Origin: Rhynchopus sp. YZ270_cl-10
Taxonomy: Eukaryota; Euglenozoa; Diplonemea; Diplonemida; Diplonemidae
DNA length: 64,000 bases
Assembly: GCA_964035575.1 (NCBI GenBank)
Contig: OZ037907.1
Coordinates: 1,116,001-1,180,000, forward strand
Direction: 5' to 3'
The position numbers and the translations under genes were made by a program. The notes beneath the pieces are model-generated. The model saw only the letters and a program-made list of their open reading frames with translations. It was not told where the DNA came from and searched no databases. Numbering within the stretch: position 1 is the first letter of the stretch; every line of letters starts with the position of its first letter. Of this stretch, positions 61,072-64,000 are shown one piece after another.

Positions 61072-61570
61072 TTTTGTTGGCACTTTGTGTACCATCGATA
61101 GGAAAACATTTGTAGAAAACAAGCAAACGAATTTCTCAACAAAAAAAAAAGTCTCATTTTCACATCCGTAGGTTGCGTTTTTTTACTGAGGAATAGAATC
61201 GAGGTAAAAAAAAAGAAGAAAAAAAATGCATCACAAAAGTGAAAATCTTGTACAGTAGTTTCTGCTTGTCACTCTCCTTATTCTCTATTCAGATAAACGG
61301 GTGGATTTCCACTAGAAATTAGTTATGACGAAAAACAAAGAAAAAGTCGACTTCTTTCGTGACCACTTCAAAGACTGTCTGAATGCAGTAATACACCCCC
61401 ACATATTATCAAAACAATCAAAAAAAAAACACATTGCGTCTCAGACCAGAGACTTCACAAAAAAACACAGCCTTTTCCCCTTTTATCTGCACAACAACCT
61501 TTGTTCCAACTGCGATGAACGTTCGCTGCCCCTTTCTCTAGTGATTTCACACACAATGCATCTTTATTAG

Positions 61571-61610
61571 AAGGTGACTAAGCACATAGAGGTATAAACT
61601 CATCTTAAAA
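61571..61610 (+). repeat. HP1 repeat, degenerate
   Basis: AAGGTGACTAAGCACATAGA then GGTATAAACTCATCTTAAAA. Confidence 0.55.
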
Positions 61611-61646
61611 CCTCTGTGAATCTGTGAAGGGAACCTGAATTCTATA

Positions 61647-61752
61647 TACCGTCTTCGTAAAAAATGTTCGACCGTAATATAGTTCGTCCTTTTCCGGATT
61701 TTTCTGGAAGTTTGTCCTTTTTTTACGATCGAACATTTTTACGAAGACGGTA
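61647..61752. mobile_element. 106-bp terminal-inverted-repeat (MITE-like) element
   Basis: The 25-base ends TACCGTCTTCGTAAAAAATG-TTCGA and TCGAACATTTTT-ACGAAGACGGTA are inverted complements with one length difference in an A run. A TA precedes the left end, so a TA target site is possible. No coding capacity. An HP2 copy follows directly. Confidence 0.7.
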
Positions 61753-61790
61753 GTACAGAGAGAGGCACATTCATCTTTCAAGTTTTTTTT
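61751..61790 (+). repeat. HP2 repeat, left arm diverged
   Basis: GTACAGAGAGAGGCACATTC then ATCTTTCAAGTTTTTT. The left arm may have been replaced by the adjoining inverted-repeat element. Confidence 0.55.
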
Positions 61791-62085
61791 TCTTTTCATT
61801 TTTTCTCCCTCCTCTGGACCCAGTAGGTGAACCAAAGTGCTTCTCTCTTTGGTCTTTGGTGTGTTTCTCCTCTCTCTATGGAGTTACGAAGCGCGCATGG
61901 TGACTCAACCCACTTTACCCCCGCCCCCTCTTATTTGTTACTGTTGCGACACACACCCTGCATCCGTAAGCGGCGTTTGCATCTCCTTTTCTGTTGCATG
62001 TAAAATACAAAAGAAATAACGTTTTCCCCTTGATTTTCAGATAGCCCAACCGAGCTTGGGTTGATCTGACCCCAAATTTGCTTTG

Positions 62086-62122
62086 ATGATATGTGCACGA
62101 GGCATTCATCTGACAAGGTTTA
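62086..62122 (+). repeat. HP2 repeat copy
   Basis: ATGATATGTGCACGAGGCAT then TCATCTGACAAGGTTT. The stem is ATGTGC/GGCAT. Confidence 0.6.
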
Positions 62123-62308
62123 TTCTTTTTGTGGTTGTTTTTGTTTTCGACATGGTGGTAGGCGTTTTGAAAGTGACACCCCACACCAAAAACTGGTATT
62201 TTTTTCTTCAGATGACTACTCCTAGCAAAGGCACTTCATCGTTACCGACAATTTATGTCTTTTTTTCTCTCTCTTTTACCTCCTTCATGAACTACCAGCC
62301 CCTCTTTT

Positions 62309-62427
62309 GTGTACCTGCTTCCAGTTTCCCTGTTTAGCAACTCCCAACAACACCCCCGGGGGTTCGATAACCCACAGAGTGTCAGTGCCCTGCGTCCCAG
62401 AGGCGTTTACGCACTATCAACTTTTCC
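62309..62427 (+). repeat. HP6 repeat, full-length form
   Basis: It aligns with the copies at 17454 and 22551 over about 120 bases, with GGGGGTTCGATAACCC and CCTGCGTCCCAGAGGCGTTT conserved. Confidence 0.75.
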
Positions 62428-62540
62428 TTATGGTTTTTTGACGCACACCCCCTCTCACCGAACACCAAAAGATGTTGAGCATTTGTGTGCAACAATAAAA
62501 GGGCACGTTCGTTTCTAATGGAGGGGGGTTTTCTTTTGTA

Positions 62541-62585
62541 GATGACTAAGCACAGAGAGGCTTAGGATCATCTCATCAAGCTTTT
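62541..62585 (+). repeat. HP1 repeat copy
   Basis: GATGACTAAGCACAGAGAGG then CTTAGGATCATCTCATCAAG and CTTTTC. AAGC/GCTT and the longer GATGACTAAG / CTTAGGATCATC arms pair. Confidence 0.7.
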
Positions 62586-63782
62586 CTTTTTATCTTTTTT
62601 TCTCTTTTTTTTTTCTTTGTTTTCCAGTGCCTGCGTTCGCATAAAAAGGAATGGTAATATCGCAGTTAAATTGGTCCTTTTTCTTCTTGTTTTTGCTCAT
62701 CACCCCATATGGAAAGTGTTGTAAGGTACCACAGGTTTTGTCGTAAAGGCGGAAATGTCATTACGTTACCAAAGGGTATGCTGTGGGTCAAACATCTTAC
62801 ATTAAGGTACACGAAATGGGGGAAAAAAAAACAAACAATGCGAAAAATATGCACCACATTTGCCGACATTAATGCAGAGTCAACTTGTCCAAAAATGCAA
62901 TAAAAAAAAACAAATTCATGCAAAGAGGAAAAGGTTGGCATACTGTTCGCGGCAAACGTTACTGCATTGCTCCAAATTATTTATCTCAAAAAAAGTGGAA
63001 AAAAAAAGAAGCAGCAAAGTTGTCACAAAGAACATTTTTATGGACATTTTTTTTTTAGTTCAGACATAGTATTTGACAAAATGCTCGAGACCCTCGTGAA
63101 AAGTCGCGCGTCTGCGTACCCCCCCTTCCCGCTTGTTTACCCCTCTCTCTCTCTTTTCTCCCGTGTGCTCCACGACACTTTCTGTACTTCAGGCAAACAC
63201 ATTTCATATCGTAAAATGTGTATAATATTATTTACTGTTATCAAGTCGAAAAAAAAAAAAGTCCGCACCCATGAGGCGAGCGTTTTGGCAGGCGCTTTTT
63301 TGTACGGACAGCCAAAAGACTGATTCTGAATCAGTGGCGTGGAAGCGAACAACAAACAAACCCCTATTTTTTCCCCCTCCCCGTCTTTTGAGCAACAAGC
63401 AAAGAGAAACGAGTCTCTCGAGCATTTTCGAAGTTGTGACTAAGTGAAAATCGTGCAAAAGAGTGAGGAAACGGCCATTTGCTTGCACCTTTTTGTAAGT
63501 TAACAAAAAAATGGGCGATGTTTTACCCAAGGGGGTGACAACAAAACTGATTGTGACGTGACCGTCTGAATCGACGGCTACGCTATACCAACAGATTGCC
63601 AAAAAAAAAAGAGAAAAGAAAACTGCAGCCAGTGGAAGTGGCACCTCAGTCCGGTTACTCACCGCAAAATTTGTAGAGGTTACAAGATTCAGCGGAAAAA
63701 AACGAAAAAGAACAAAAAAACAAGCATTTTTTGTAAATTCCGACTCGAAAACCATATTTAGAACACAAAGACCCTCCTTTCA

Positions 63783-63810
63783 AGACTAAGCAAAGAGGCT
63801 AAGGCGCATT
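63783..63810 (+). repeat. HP1 repeat, degenerate
   Basis: AGACTAAGCAAAGAGGCTAA then GGCGCAT. The loop resembles that of the 57-bp array unit. Confidence 0.5.
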
Positions 63811-64000
63811 GTTGCCCCTCCTCCTCTTTTTCTTAAAACGCACAACTTCGCAAAACGGCAAACCCAATATGACGAGAACAGGAACAAAAAAGGCTCGTGA
63901 AAGGACAGTCTCCTCTTTGCTGCCACAAAAAAGGCCTTATTTCCTTCTTCTCTTCAGATTTACATTTTTTTTTTTGCCGTTTCTCTTTCCCCGCTGGTTC

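Larger units (their letters stand above)
60337..64000. other. repeat-rich spacer to the window edge
   Basis: No convincing gene. It contains HP5 (60384), a G-rich run near 60520-60562, HP2 (60946, 61751, 62086), a short palindrome (61018), an inverted-repeat element (61647), HP1 (61571, 62541, 63783) and HP6 (62309). The remainder is AT-rich with A and T runs. Confidence 0.5.

Overview
The window looks like nuclear DNA of a heterotrophic flagellate protist, most likely a diplonemid (Euglenozoa). Every protein gene I can support (15, counting the four tandem glycosidases) lies on the + strand. Many have a pyrimidine tract and an AG just ahead of the start codon, as expected for polycistronic transcription with spliced-leader trans-splicing. 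Several genes also carry cis-spliced GT-AG introns with a recurrent GTATG(G/A) donor. Coding DNA is GC-rich, while the spacers are AT-rich and full of repeats. Ubiquitin-like/DUF4116 repeats, PT-rich surface proteins and an expanded, bacterial-looking glycosidase family fit a diplonemid. The assignment is inferred; no rRNA, tRNA or spliced-leader gene is present to confirm it.

Layout. 1-11 kb: an EF-hand protein; an internally deleted hAT transposon with perfect 8-bp target duplications; a PWWP-TrmO fusion gene; a large unrecognised two-exon gene; and a ubiquitin-like/DUF4116 gene. 11.4-14.6 kb: a secreted or membrane EGF/lectin-like protein. 14.6-24.8 kb: about 10 kb without a convincing gene, holding two arrays of a 260-bp satellite, a terminal-inverted-repeat element in long and short forms, and many small hairpin repeats. 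24.8-32 kb: a SAM-domain protein, an armadillo-like protein and a four-exon ARL8-like GTPase. 32-36.6 kb: repeats, a 365-bp near-perfect palindrome, a zinc-ribbon/PDZ protein and a 672-bp inverted-repeat element. 36.6-53.9 kb: four tandem GH31 glycosidase genes, with a 57-bp x 30 minisatellite between the first two. 54.5-60.3 kb: an ACSF3-like mitochondrial acyl-CoA synthetase and a propeller/PT-stalk/multipass membrane protein. 60.3-64 kb: repeat-rich spacer.

The most unusual signal is a set of short structured repeat families (called HP1 to HP6 here). They consist of small hairpins, several sharing a CACGAGAG core, followed by a pyrimidine/T-rich tail such as TCATCTTATAAACTTTTC. I found roughly 40 copies, all on the same strand as the genes. 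They occur in spacers and introns but not in exons, and stem sequences change in compensating ways between copies. The 57-bp minisatellite is an amplified HP1 copy. Whether these are RNA-processing signals, small structured RNAs or strand-biased retroelements cannot be settled from sequence alone.

The four GH31 genes encode secreted alpha-glycosidases with a PA14-like insert, resembling bacterial alpha-xylosidase/transglucosidase enzymes. They are mosaics of one another, with divergent 5' halves and an essentially invariant 3' part, which points to recent duplication and gene conversion.
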